Positions 28,907 to 36,787 of a stretch of DNA of 49,099 bases are shown one piece after another; positions within the stretch are counted from its first letter, which is position 1; each line of letters begins with the position of its first letter. The notes beneath the pieces were generated by a model. That model had not been told where the DNA came from. It ran no database searches and worked only from the letters and a program-made list of their open reading frames with translations. The DNA is from Anaerolinea thermolimosa (GTDB lineage Bacteria > Chloroflexota > Anaerolineae > Anaerolineales > Anaerolineaceae), in assembly GCF_001050195.2 (NCBI RefSeq), contig NZ_DF967965.1, forward strand, positions 2,534,014 to 2,583,112, read 5' to 3'. The position numbers were made by a program, and so were the translations under genes.

Positions 28907-29442
28907 GGCTTCCCCCGTGAACGAAAGTGGTAGATGATCTCATCTGCGTCCTGCTGCACCGGCGGGTGTACCAGCAGTCCCTGCGCCAGCAGTGCCAGAT
29001 ACCCCAGCGGCAGCAGGTACAGCGCAATCGAGGCGATGGCGTTGAGATAGGCCTGCCCCTGAAGCAGTGCCGGGGCGCTCAGGGCGGGCAGAAGCCACTC
29101 GCGGTAGGCGGCAAAGCCCAGACCTGTCAGGGCGTACAGCCCCAGCCCCCGCACCAGCATCCAGTGCGTGTTTTGCGGGTTGAACCGCTCCAGCCGCACG
29201 GCGAGCAGCCCGGCGAGGGTCATCACCAGCAGGAACAGCGCCACCGGGAAGGGCGCCAGCAGCCCTGCCAGCAGCGCCAGCACTGCCACCCCCAGCGTCC
29301 AGCGCTGCTGACTCACCGGTGCACGCAGGACGGCATACCCCAGCGCGCCTGCCAGCCCCACCTGCCACAGGTGCTCCACCAGCAGCCACACCAGCGCCAG
29401 CAATCCGTTTGCAATCCAAACGAACGGCGTGTACCACTCCAT
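28903..29442 (-). CDS. Polytopic membrane protein of the pilus/transfer operon
   Basis: A 179-residue hydrophobic protein with about five transmembrane segments (VWIANGLLALVWLLVEHLW, WTLGVAVLALLAGLLAPFPV, LFLLVMTLAGLLAVRL, a segment near LYALTGLGFAAY, and LYLLPLGYLALLAQGLLV) and a cytosolic acidic tail (QQDADEIIYHFRSRGKP). It immediately precedes and overlaps the VirB4-like gene, the position of a channel or VirB6-like protein in transfer systems; homology to VirB6 is not shown. GAGGTGGGGC before the ATG at 29442 supports the start. Confidence 0.65.
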   Translation of the reverse strand: MEWYTPFVWIANGLLALVWLLVEHLWQVGLAGALGYAVLRAPVSQQRWTLGVAVLALLAGLLAPFPVALFLLVMTLAGLLAVRLERFNPQNTHWMLVRGLGLYALTGLGFAAYREWLLPALSAPALLQGQAYLNAIASIALYLLPLGYLALLAQGLLVHPPVQQDADEIIYHFRSRGKP

Positions 29443-29450
29443 GCCCCACC

Positions 29451-30389
29451 TCACGGCTCCGGCGCCAGCAGTCGGCTTTCCAGCAGATAGACCTTGATCG
29501 GGTTGGGCAGCACCTTCGTGGTGCATTTGCCATCTGACTGGCAGGCGGTCACGTGCACGGTGTAGTCGCCCGGATCCCACGGGCGGAAAAAGCGGCAGTC
29601 CAGTTCGGCGTTCGGGGTGTTGATGCCGCTTGTCCCATACGTCCAGGCACAGTGAGCATACGGGTGAAGAGGATCGTCCGGGCGCTCCGGGTACTGCGGG
29701 TACTCACCCAGCACGTGCGCACCCGGATAGCGCTGTCCCAGCGTGTACACGATCCAGTCCCGCGATTCTTCCGTGAGTTCCACCCACACGGTCAGGCTGG
29801 TGATATTCGCCTGTCCGCTCCCGCAGGCGGTATCTGCCCCACCGTGGGCTTTGATGTCGTTGATGGTCATCCCCAACGCCTCACCGTAGGGCGGCTGCTC
29901 CTGCCGCCACGGCACCGGGTACGGCGGATCCACCGTGTAGGTGTCGTCTATCGTCGGGGGGGCGTATGAGGGCGTGCAGCCTCCACCACCAGTGGAACCG
30001 TAGCAGCAATCTACATACGCCCAAACTTGATTTTCCTTCCACACTCCATTCACGCAGTCTGGCAAATGAGCCTGCGTCCGCCCGTTGTAAATCCGCGTTT
30101 CATACGGCCACCCCATCCAATCAGTTACGTTGCAGTTTCCGGATGACGGGTTACACCGATAAGGCTGAGTAGCATACGTGGGTCCATTGCAACGTGTAAC
30201 GTACTTAATCCCACCCGTAAAGTCGCAGCATTTGCCTGTGCCACACCATTTATCGGATGGACGATCACACGTCTGTGCCACGGCGCACTGTGCCTGCGGG
30301 AACAGGGCAATACCGACGGCTATCAGCAGCCCCATGAGGGTAATCTGCCAGAATTTACTGAACACGAAACGCCAGTTGATGGTCATCAT
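29451..30389 (-). CDS. Secreted Cys-rich protein
   Basis: A 312-residue protein with a signal peptide (ITLMGLLIAVGIALFPQAQC, cleavage near AVAQT) and about 18 cysteines concentrated in the first 140 mature residues (DKWCGTGKCCDFTGG, RCNGPTYATQPYRCN, VDCCYGSTGGGGC), suggesting disulfide-rich folding outside the cell. The rear half (about 170-310) looks like a PKD/beta-sandwich domain (DYTVHVTACQSDGKCTTKV). No family recognised. It starts on the stop of the lipoprotein gene, GGAGGTGA providing the ribosome site. Confidence 0.65.
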   Translation of the reverse strand: MMTINWRFVFSKFWQITLMGLLIAVGIALFPQAQCAVAQTCDRPSDKWCGTGKCCDFTGGIKYVTRCNGPTYATQPYRCNPSSGNCNVTDWMGWPYETRIYNGRTQAHLPDCVNGVWKENQVWAYVDCCYGSTGGGGCTPSYAPPTIDDTYTVDPPYPVPWRQEQPPYGEALGMTINDIKAHGGADTACGSGQANITSLTVWVELTEESRDWIVYTLGQRYPGAHVLGEYPQYPERPDDPLHPYAHCAWTYGTSGINTPNAELDCRFFRPWDPGDYTVHVTACQSDGKCTTKVLPNPIKVYLLESRLLAPEP

Positions 30390-31111
30390 TCACCTCCAGG
30401 TAAATCCACTTTATCAAAGCCCGGCATTGTGTTTTTCTCGGTTGACGGGATCCAGTACCAGGCTAAAGCCCAACCCTCTGGAATGGGGTAATTAACTCCA
30501 ACTATTCCCAGTTCAACAACGCGATCCAGGTTGTAAGTTTCCTGCATGAAACGCCCAACCTGACAGAATGTACTCTCTCCACACTTTTGCCAATCAATTC
30601 CAGTCCGACTAACGAAATCTCCCTGAACTCGTGGAAAAATCAAACGTCCTCTTTCGAGAATGCGATTGTCGTCCAGATAGCGGAAGTACGATTCCCGGTC
30701 TGTCGGAAACTCATCGTAGGCTGGAAAGAGATAGGGCGTGTAGGTATTCCCGTCCCATACTCCGAGGACGAGAGGATAAAAAACAACACTAGCGTTTCGT
30801 TCATAAACCCAGAGAACATCCAATGTCCACTTTCCGGCAGTCATTTGACCGGTTTCTCCCGTAGATACCGTCATTGCGACAAAGTAATTCCCTTCAGGCG
30901 GTTCGTAATAACGGCTTGGAAAAGTATCTGATGGTAATTGATTGACTAAACTGGTTCGGATATCAGGTGAAACTGTTGGGTAATACCGCACCTCTTCGGT
31001 CGGCGTAGGCGTTGGGCGGGGTGCGGCAGTCGGCGTTGGTGTGGCGCGCAGCGAACACCCTGCCAGAAGCACCAGCGCAAGCATGAACACAATCGTTTTT
31101 CGCATCTTCAC
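30386..31111 (-). CDS. Lipoprotein, first gene of the main Tad operon
   Basis: A 241-residue lipoprotein with lipobox LALVLLAGC at residue 19, a Thr/Pro stalk (RATPTPTAAPRPTPTPTEEV) and a globular beta-rich domain (NYFVAMTVSTGETGQMTAGK, WTLDVLWVYE, DFVSRTGIDWQKC). Family unknown. It would be tethered to the outer face of the membrane. It is the first gene of a run of about 16 leftward genes that overlap or nearly overlap down to 16798. A terminator for the WD40 gene upstream (31230-31266) means the operon promoter must lie at 31112-31230, but I see no clear boxes. Confidence 0.7.
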   Translation of the reverse strand: MKMRKTIVFMLALVLLAGCSLRATPTPTAAPRPTPTPTEEVRYYPTVSPDIRTSLVNQLPSDTFPSRYYEPPEGNYFVAMTVSTGETGQMTAGKWTLDVLWVYERNASVVFYPLVLGVWDGNTYTPYLFPAYDEFPTDRESYFRYLDDNRILERGRLIFPRVQGDFVSRTGIDWQKCGESTFCQVGRFMQETYNLDRVVELGIVGVNYPIPEGWALAWYWIPSTEKNTMPGFDKVDLPGGE

Positions 31112-31142
31112 CTCCGTTTATCACTGGCGTTAACGAAAAGAA

Positions 31143-31168
31143 CCCACACCCGAAAGGTGTGGGCGCTT
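31143..31168 (-). terminator. Hairpin upstream of the Tad operon
   Basis: CCCACACC/GGTGTGGG with a 5-nt loop, flanked by CTTTTT on one strand and TTCTTTTC on the other. It may be a bidirectional terminator or leader attenuator. Confidence 0.5.
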
Positions 31169-31229
31169 TTTCAAAGCGGAGACCACCCGTACAACCGGGC
31201 TATGGGTTCACGTCTACCCAAAAGCATAC

Positions 31230-31266
31230 CAAAAAATTACGCCGGGCGCAAATGAACCCGGCGTAA
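31230..31266 (-). terminator. Terminator of the WD40-like lipoprotein gene
   Basis: A 10-bp perfect stem TTACGCCGGG/CCCGGCGTAA followed on the minus strand by a T6 run, 26 bp after the stop. Confidence 0.8.
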
Positions 31267-31291
31267 GATCACCCCGAAAAAGACCTTACAA

Positions 31292-33292
31292 TCACCTTAC
31301 AGGCGCATCTTCCGGAACCACTGCCCAGATACGGATGAAGCCGTCTGCCTGGGTGGCAAAGAACCGCCCGTTTGGAGAAAACATGAAACTCGAGAAGGGA
31401 TACCCGCCATCCAGTAAAGGCAACACATACACAGGATCGCTTTTTCCTGCATTCAGGAAATTGTTCAGGTCTAAAAAACGAATACCCGGGATTCTCCACC
31501 AATACAGATTGTCCACAATTAGATTGGCACGTTCCGAAACAATGGCTTGACTACCCCTGCCATACCCACCTAATGGCAACTCGACTCGACTGGTTGTGTT
31601 ATCTGATAAATTAACCACCAAACCCTTGAACATTCCAAACAGGAACAACCTCTGTCCTTCTCTGTCAAGGGTGTGAAAGTAGTAATCAGAATAAGAGAGT
31701 TTTTTGAATGCGCCTTTGTTCCCCAGCAGAACATGGTAAAGATTATCCTGCACATACCCAACGCTGACAAATTCATGACTTACCGAAAACCTGGCAATTG
31801 TGCCTGGTGAAGAAAACACCTGCTTGCCGTTTTTCAAGTCAAAAACAGCAAAACCGCGAGGAGGATACTCGCTTTTAACTTGCATAAACCAAGAGATAAC
31901 CGCAAAGTCGTTGAGAATTGTCACGCCGTTATCCAACCAACTGCCAATAGCATATCCTGCGGGTACTCTAAATTCAACCGCAACTTCTTTGTTCTTTAGC
32001 AATTGCCACCCGTTTTCGGATTGGAGCAAGGTATAGCAATTCAGATGTTCATCAACGGCAACACATTCTTTGGGACGATACCTCACAGTCCCATCGTCTT
32101 CGACGCTGAATAATTCCCCAATCTCTCCTTCAATCTCTCCTTCCGTCTTCCACGAGAACTCCCGCATCTTCTCGTCATCGAACCAGAGAAAGCCGTCCGG
32201 GGCGTCCTCATCCATCAGCCACTTCCCGCTGGCAATATCCACAAGGATCGCCTTCGCCTTGACAACAATCAGCACCTGTTCACCAGCGGGTGCGAATTGC
32301 ACCTGCGGCAGGGTGTACCGATCCAGCACCTCCCACCCGCTGACCTGCCGCACCAGTTTACGGGTTTCCACCTGGTACACATCCACCCGCCCGGCGCGCA
32401 CCACTGCCGCCAGTGTGCCGTCCGGCGAGAAGACCAGCCCGCAGGTGTCCTCACCGCACCACGGCAGGGTCTCTCTGGGCAGGCGCTTCTCCCAGCCCTG
32501 TCCCAACTCCGCTACCGGATACAGCCGCACGGAAGCATCGAACACCGTCGCCAGGTACTTCCCGTCCGGGGAAAACTGCGCTCCCATACCGCGCACCGTA
32601 TCCACCAGACTGCCGTCTTCTACCCGGTACACGTCCACCCTGTCCGGCTCCACCACCTGCCCTCTCGGACGCTGCACCGCCAGCAGGGAACCGTCGGGAG
32701 AGAGCGCCACCGCATTCAGCGCCCAGGCATCTCCCGCTTCCAGCGCAAACTCCCGCACCTTCTGCCCGTCCTGACGCCACACCGTCAGGGTGTCCCCGGC
32801 CCGGGTGAGGATAAAGCGTCCATCCGGGCTCATGTCGAACGCCCGCAGGAACTCCACCTCGAACCCGCCGTTTTTTGCCTGGGTGCGGGCATCGTAGAAC
32901 TCGATCCCGGCGGTCGTTCCCACCACGATCGTCTTCCCGTCTGCGGTCAGGCGGTAAGGGTTCTCGTCCAGCAGACGCGGGTAGCCGTAGCGGGCAATCT
33001 CGCGCAGACGGTGGACGTTCTCCGCCGTGATGACCTCATAGGGCAGATCGGGAACCGGCGTCCCGTTGGTCACCGGCAGGGAAATCAGCATTGGGGTTGG
33101 TGTAGCGGTCGGCGTGGGAGACCCCGTTGCGGTTGCCGTTGGCAAGAATGTTGCGGTTGGGGTTGGCGTAGCAGACGCCGCTGCGGTCGCTGTGAGGGTC
33201 ACGGTTGACGTTAGCCCAGCGTTATCAACCACCTGCGGAGCGCAAGCAGTCAGCAGAGTGAGAAAAAGAGCAAAGAGAATCGCGTTTTTCAT
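31292..33292 (-). CDS. WD40-like beta-propeller lipoprotein
   Basis: A 666-residue lipoprotein: lipobox LLTAC at residue 17, Thr/Pro stalk (PTPTATFLPTATATGSPTPT), then a propeller of repeats with the blade signature x-FSPDG (ALSPDGSLLAVQ, FSPDGKYLATVFD, VFSPDGTLAAVV, MFSPNGRFFATQADGFIRIW). Such propellers serve as extracellular protein-binding platforms. The middle (about 330-560) has drifted and is less GC-rich. It lies between the MazF module and the Tad operon but has its own terminator. A role in recognising a partner cell or anchoring the pilus is possible and unproven. Confidence 0.8.
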   Translation of the reverse strand: MKNAILFALFLTLLTACAPQVVDNAGLTSTVTLTATAAASATPTPTATFLPTATATGSPTPTATPTPMLISLPVTNGTPVPDLPYEVITAENVHRLREIARYGYPRLLDENPYRLTADGKTIVVGTTAGIEFYDARTQAKNGGFEVEFLRAFDMSPDGRFILTRAGDTLTVWRQDGQKVREFALEAGDAWALNAVALSPDGSLLAVQRPRGQVVEPDRVDVYRVEDGSLVDTVRGMGAQFSPDGKYLATVFDASVRLYPVAELGQGWEKRLPRETLPWCGEDTCGLVFSPDGTLAAVVRAGRVDVYQVETRKLVRQVSGWEVLDRYTLPQVQFAPAGEQVLIVVKAKAILVDIASGKWLMDEDAPDGFLWFDDEKMREFSWKTEGEIEGEIGELFSVEDDGTVRYRPKECVAVDEHLNCYTLLQSENGWQLLKNKEVAVEFRVPAGYAIGSWLDNGVTILNDFAVISWFMQVKSEYPPRGFAVFDLKNGKQVFSSPGTIARFSVSHEFVSVGYVQDNLYHVLLGNKGAFKKLSYSDYYFHTLDREGQRLFLFGMFKGLVVNLSDNTTSRVELPLGGYGRGSQAIVSERANLIVDNLYWWRIPGIRFLDLNNFLNAGKSDPVYVLPLLDGGYPFSSFMFSPNGRFFATQADGFIRIWAVVPEDAPVR

Positions 33293-33627
33293 GCCTCAAC
33301 TACCAGTTGAATACTTTGAACAATTTTCTCCATGTCTTCGGGAGACAGTCTCCCAATTTTTCGCACAAGGCGCATGGTCGAAACCGAACGCACCTGAAAA
33401 CAATCCGCTGCCGAGTCTTTGTCCAGCCCGTTGCTGGATGCGGCTTTTATCTGCACCATCCACGGCGCCACACTGTAACGCTCTTTCCAGTCGGTCAGCG
33501 GAACGATCACCCGCAAGGGCAGAACACCCACCAGGTCACTGGAAACGATCACCGCCGGACGAGATTTGCGCATCTCCGCTCCCAGGGTTGGGTCGAGATT
33601 GACCAGCCAGACTTCACCGCGTTTCAT
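33289..33627 (-). CDS. mazF: MazF/PemK-family endoribonuclease toxin
   Basis: A 112-residue PemK-like toxin: MKRGEVWLVNLDPTLGAEMR, SRPAVIVSSDLVG and VIVPLTDWKERYSVAP are family blocks. The catalytic Arg is in KSRPAVI and the Thr in VIVPLTDW. MazF enzymes cut single-stranded mRNA at short sites. The start at 33627 is inside the antitoxin gene end (14-bp overlap), the standard antitoxin-toxin order. It serves as an addiction module. Confidence 0.9.
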   Translation of the reverse strand: MKRGEVWLVNLDPTLGAEMRKSRPAVIVSSDLVGVLPLRVIVPLTDWKERYSVAPWMVQIKAASSNGLDKDSAADCFQVRSVSTMRLVRKIGRLSPEDMEKIVQSIQLVVEA

Positions 33628-33859
33628 CCCAATCCTCTCCATCCAGCGCCGTGAAAGCGGTCAATTCAGGGTCGTTCTGGTAATCCTCCTGCAGGATTTG
33701 GGCAGCCATCTCCATCTGACGGCGCTGACGCTCCCGCAGAGCAAGGCGGATCAATTCTCGCGCCACCTCGGAAATGGATTTGCCCTCTTCGTGGGCGATT
33801 TGACTCAACTGTTCGTGCTGTTGTTTTTCGAGAATAATTTGCGCTCTATACAGGTTCAT
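33614..33859 (-). CDS. RHH antitoxin of the MazF module
   Basis: An 81-residue protein beginning MNLYRAQIILEKQQHEQLSQ, then EEGKSISEVARELIRLAL: a ribbon-helix-helix DNA-binding domain in the first 45 residues. The acidic C-terminus (LTAFTALDGEDWDETR) would cover the toxin active site. GGTGAGGTGT precedes the ATG at 33859. The promoter carries GACACAC/GTGTGTC inverted repeats, consistent with autoregulation. Confidence 0.85.
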   Translation of the reverse strand: MNLYRAQIILEKQQHEQLSQIAHEEGKSISEVARELIRLALRERQRRQMEMAAQILQEDYQNDPELTAFTALDGEDWDETR

Positions 33860-33907
33860 GACACACCTCACCGCGTTTATTTTATACATATCTTTTTAGT
33901 GTGTCAA
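33860..33907 (-). promoter_or_regulatory. Promoter and operator of the MazF module
   Basis: Minus strand TTGACA (33907-33902), 17 bp, TAAAAT (33884-33879). The inverted repeat GTGTGTC/GACACAC (33899-33905 and 33860-33866) brackets the core promoter. Confidence 0.6.
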
Positions 33908-33922
33908 GTAGGTGTGTGTTAA

Positions 33923-34705
33923 TCACCACTTCTCCAGCCAGAACCGGCTCAAATCGCCCGCCTTTGCCTGCTGTGCCAGCGTGCGCAAATCGGTGGCGCG
34001 TCCGGGAATGCCCATGTCCTTCAACCTCCGCACCATCCAGTGCCGTGTGGTCGGTGTGGGTACGATCAGATTTGCCTGCCGCATTCTCGCCCATTTATCG
34101 GGGTTATCACGTGAGCGGGTTTCCACCTCGCAGTAGTAGAACCACCCCTCAGGGTCGGTCACTTTCAGGTCGGGCTGAAACCAGGGCGTTTCCTGCGGGT
34201 CGAACGGCATAACCTCTGCCTTCCACCCCCGCAGTCGTGCCTGGTAGGCAGCAAATAGCACCGCTCCCCCGTGTACCACCTGTTCCTCGCCGCGGTGCAG
34301 GCGAATGATTTTCTCCCAGTCGCTTTCCACCGGCTCAACCCCCAGCGCCCGGCACAGGTCTTTGCCGTAGTCGGTTAATTGCAAAACATTCATCGTAAAA
34401 AAACCACCCAGACCGGAAAGCCGAACCGAAAATTGATCCACCATCTTGTGGGACACCTGCTCATCCGCCAGCGCGCCATAAACGACATTGCGCAGGGAAT
34501 TTGCGCGCATTTCAACCCCGGTTTTTTGAGATAGCAACAGCAGCAAATCCAGCGCAGTGGAAACGCCCGTTTCTCCCAGCGTCTTCACCGCCATGATGAC
34601 GCGCGGCCAGAACTGACTGTTCCACCGCCATGCAATCCACTGATGTCCTCGTGGCAAAGTGCTTGCTTTTTTGGCTCTGCTAATTCTGTTCATCCCTTCC
34701 AGCAT
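33923..34705 (-). CDS. Winged-helix and PD-(D/E)XK protein, paralogue 2
   Basis: A 260-residue relative of the protein at 9890. It shares ARLRGWKAEVMP, FQPDLKV, YYCEVETRSRDNPDKWARMR and the ending ATDLRTL. The N-terminal half contains winged-helix segments (LLLLLSQKTGVEMRANSLRN). The conserved PD and E-x-E residues point to a PD-(D/E)XK nuclease core, as in replication-relaxation proteins. Its start is uncertain: ATG at 34705 or 34693, without a clean ribosome site. It stands alone between MazE and the 34886 gene. Both paralogues are the best candidates for a nicking or relaxase function in this element. Confidence 0.6.
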   Translation of the reverse strand: MLEGMNRISRAKKASTLPRGHQWIAWRWNSQFWPRVIMAVKTLGETGVSTALDLLLLLSQKTGVEMRANSLRNVVYGALADEQVSHKMVDQFSVRLSGLGGFFTMNVLQLTDYGKDLCRALGVEPVESDWEKIIRLHRGEEQVVHGGAVLFAAYQARLRGWKAEVMPFDPQETPWFQPDLKVTDPEGWFYYCEVETRSRDNPDKWARMRQANLIVPTPTTRHWMVRRLKDMGIPGRATDLRTLAQQAKAGDLSRFWLEKW

Positions 34706-34885
34706 ACGAATATTTACTCTTGCCCGCAAGGAAACTTACAAATCTGCAAAGTGGGGCTACTGTCCCACTCGTAAAAACTGGTGATTCAGGCCAGCCCCCC
34801 TATCCTTTTCCCCCCTCTCTCCCCGCCTTTCCGGCGGTTTGCGCGCCATCGGGCAGTGCTGACCCTGCCGCCTCTACCCCGCCTT

Positions 34886-35419
34886 TCACGGCTCGTACCT
34901 GCGGATCTCCTCGTCCTCCAGCAGGTACAGCAGGATGTCCAGCGCAAGGTGCAGCAGTACGGCGTCCCTGTCGTTGTCTGCGTCCTCTCGCGTTGTTCCC
35001 CGCTTCCACGGCGGTCGAATCATCGCCATCACCGCCTCGCGCAGGGGCGTCTCTCCCCGCGTGTGGTACAGGTCGGACACCCACCAGCCTACAAAACGAT
35101 CCGTCACCGCCGCAGTGTTTCCGCCACCCAGAAACGGCAGCAGGTACGGCGGAACCCGCCGCTTTTTCTGCGCCAGCGGATACGCCCGTACCACCGGGAG
35201 CATGAAGCCGTTATCGAGAATCAGTGCAGGCAGGTCGTACTCCCCCTCGTCCTTCGGGAGGATGTCCCGTACCGTCCGCTCCCCGGCTTTCAACGCCAGC
35301 CATTCCATCAGGCACACCGGCTGTGCCTGTGCCGTGACCTGCATCAGCGGACAGCCGTGTTTCTCACAGCGGTCGAATTCGTTCAGGTTGTAGTCGTGTC
35401 TGCGAAACGCGAAACTCAT
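34886..35419 (-). CDS. Hypothetical protein with N-terminal Cys cluster
   Basis: A 177-residue soluble protein. Residues 17-40 contain CEKHGC and a further Cys (CLMEWLALKAGER), which could hold one zinc. The C-terminal half is helical and acidic (LHLALDILLYLLEDEEIRRY). Family not recognised. It starts on the stop codon of the XerC-like gene (4-bp overlap), so the pair is cotranscribed. Confidence 0.55.
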   Translation of the reverse strand: MSFAFRRHDYNLNEFDRCEKHGCPLMQVTAQAQPVCLMEWLALKAGERTVRDILPKDEGEYDLPALILDNGFMLPVVRAYPLAQKKRRVPPYLLPFLGGGNTAAVTDRFVGWWVSDLYHTRGETPLREAVMAMIRPPWKRGTTREDADNDRDAVLLHLALDILLYLLEDEEIRRYEP

Positions 35420-36297
35420 CACCCCTCCAGTCTGCTCAGTGCCCGCTCCAGATCACGCTCTCCGGGTGTCACGTACACCCGGGTGGCGTTCAAACTGCTG
35501 TGTCCCAGCAGCGCCGCCACCTCCTGCAATCCCACCCCGGCATCCACCAGGTTCTTTGCCAGCGTGTGCCTGAGCGTGTGCGGGTGTACTTCCACCCCCG
35601 CCCGCCGTCCCATCTCCGCCAGACGCCGCTGCACCCCCGATACGGTCATCTCAAACATCCGTCCCGGCTGTCCTCCGCGCTCTTCCAGCCACGCCTTCAG
35701 CGCCCGCCGCGCTTCGGCATTCAACGGCACTTTGCGCGCCTTCGCCCCCTTGCCGCTGCGCACCTGCACCCACCCTGACCGTTCACCCATCTGCACATCC
35801 GAGACCTCCACCGCACAGGCTTCGCTCACCCGCAGCCCGGTGTGCAGCAGAAACACCACCAGCGCCCAGTCCCGCACCGCCAGCCGACGCCGGGCAGGTG
35901 TATCTGCCGCCTGTATCCCCCGTTCCGCTTCCCGCACCAGCCGCCACTGCTCGCTCCGCTCCAGCCAGCCCGGTGAGAGTTTCTCCTCCCGCGGCATCTT
36001 CAGCCGCGCCGTCGGGTTGCGCTCGATTTTTCCAGCCGCCATCCCCCACCGGCAGTACGCCCGTAAGGCCATCAGCCGCCGCCGGATCGTGGCGGCGCTT
36101 GCCTTCTGCACCGTTTGCAGCCATGCACGGTACTCCCGCACATCCGCCGGGGTGACGTCCTCAACCCGCAATCCTCGCCCATTGGTCTGCTCAAACCAGC
36201 GTTCAAACTGGCTCATGTCCGCCAGGTATCCCCGCACCGTCACATCACTGCGGTCTTGCTCCCGCAGCCAGGTTTCAAAGTCTTGCAAATCTGTCAC
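35419..36297 (-). CDS. XerC/D-like tyrosine recombinase
   Basis: A second complete tyrosine recombinase, 292 residues. N-terminal core-binding domain about 1-95 (VRGYLADMSQFERWFEQ), catalytic domain with Arg in LHTGLRVSEAC, Lys in SGKGAKARKVPL, HTLRHTLAKN, LLGHSSLNATRVYV and the Tyr in RVYVTP. It is far from the att sites and therefore more likely resolves multimers of the excised circle or acts at another site. It overlaps the gene at 34886 and the metalloprotease gene by 4 bp each, which makes it part of an operon, unlike the terminal integrase. Confidence 0.88.
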   Translation of the reverse strand: MTDLQDFETWLREQDRSDVTVRGYLADMSQFERWFEQTNGRGLRVEDVTPADVREYRAWLQTVQKASAATIRRRLMALRAYCRWGMAAGKIERNPTARLKMPREEKLSPGWLERSEQWRLVREAERGIQAADTPARRRLAVRDWALVVFLLHTGLRVSEACAVEVSDVQMGERSGWVQVRSGKGAKARKVPLNAEARRALKAWLEERGGQPGRMFEMTVSGVQRRLAEMGRRAGVEVHPHTLRHTLAKNLVDAGVGLQEVAALLGHSSLNATRVYVTPGERDLERALSRLEG

Positions 36298-36776
36298 GGT
36301 TCACCTCCATGGAGTCTCAAACCTTCCCCGACCCTCCTTGTCACCTGCCCCTTCATGCCCGCCAGCCGTATCCAGTCCGCCAGATCATCCGCACTGCCCA
36401 GCAGCCACACCAGCGCCGTCAGCAGTCCCTGACGCTCATCGAAAATCGCCACCAGCCCGCCAAACACCACCGGTAACAGCAGCGGCGCTGCCATCACCCG
36501 CCGGTAACCCCGCACGTCCATCGGCTTCTCCACCCGGAACCGCATCCAGCCCGCTTTCACCCCGTCCCACGATGTCCCCTGACGCAGCGCTTCCCGCAGG
36601 TGCAATCCCTCATGCAGCACTCCTCCCAGCAGTACCGCCACGCCAAAAGTCGCCAGCAACCTCACGACATACTCTCTCTCCCACAACCACGGCTCGATCA
36701 GCCTCCAGATCCCCAGTCCGGTCAGCCCTACCACCAGCCCGTACACCCCGTACCAGCGCCAGTCCTGCATTCTCAT
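36294..36776 (-). CDS. Membrane protein with HExxH motif (DUF3267-like)
   Basis: A 160-residue membrane protein with about four hydrophobic segments (YGVYGLVVGLTGLGIWRLIE, LLATFGVAVLLGGVLHEGLH, LLLPVVFGGLVAIF, LLTALVWLLGSADDLADW). The segment LHEGLH gives an HExxH zinc-protease motif inside a membrane helix, and SADDLADW may carry the third ligand, as in DUF3267 putative proteases. The ATG at 36776 is preferred over an upstream GTG at 36791. It overlaps XerC by 4 bp. Confidence 0.65.
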   Translation of the reverse strand: MRMQDWRWYGVYGLVVGLTGLGIWRLIEPWLWEREYVVRLLATFGVAVLLGGVLHEGLHLREALRQGTSWDGVKAGWMRFRVEKPMDVRGYRRVMAAPLLLPVVFGGLVAIFDERQGLLTALVWLLGSADDLADWIRLAGMKGQVTRRVGEGLRLHGGEP

Positions 36777-36787
36777 CCCCGCACCTT

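Noticed and set aside
28903-29442. VirB6 homologue
   Set aside because: Only the number of membrane helices and the position beside the ATPase agree; no sequence motif supports homology.
16798-31111. Outer-membrane secretin (RcpA/CpaC) of the Tad system
   Set aside because: No secretin-like gene is present; this fits a monoderm host rather than an incomplete operon.
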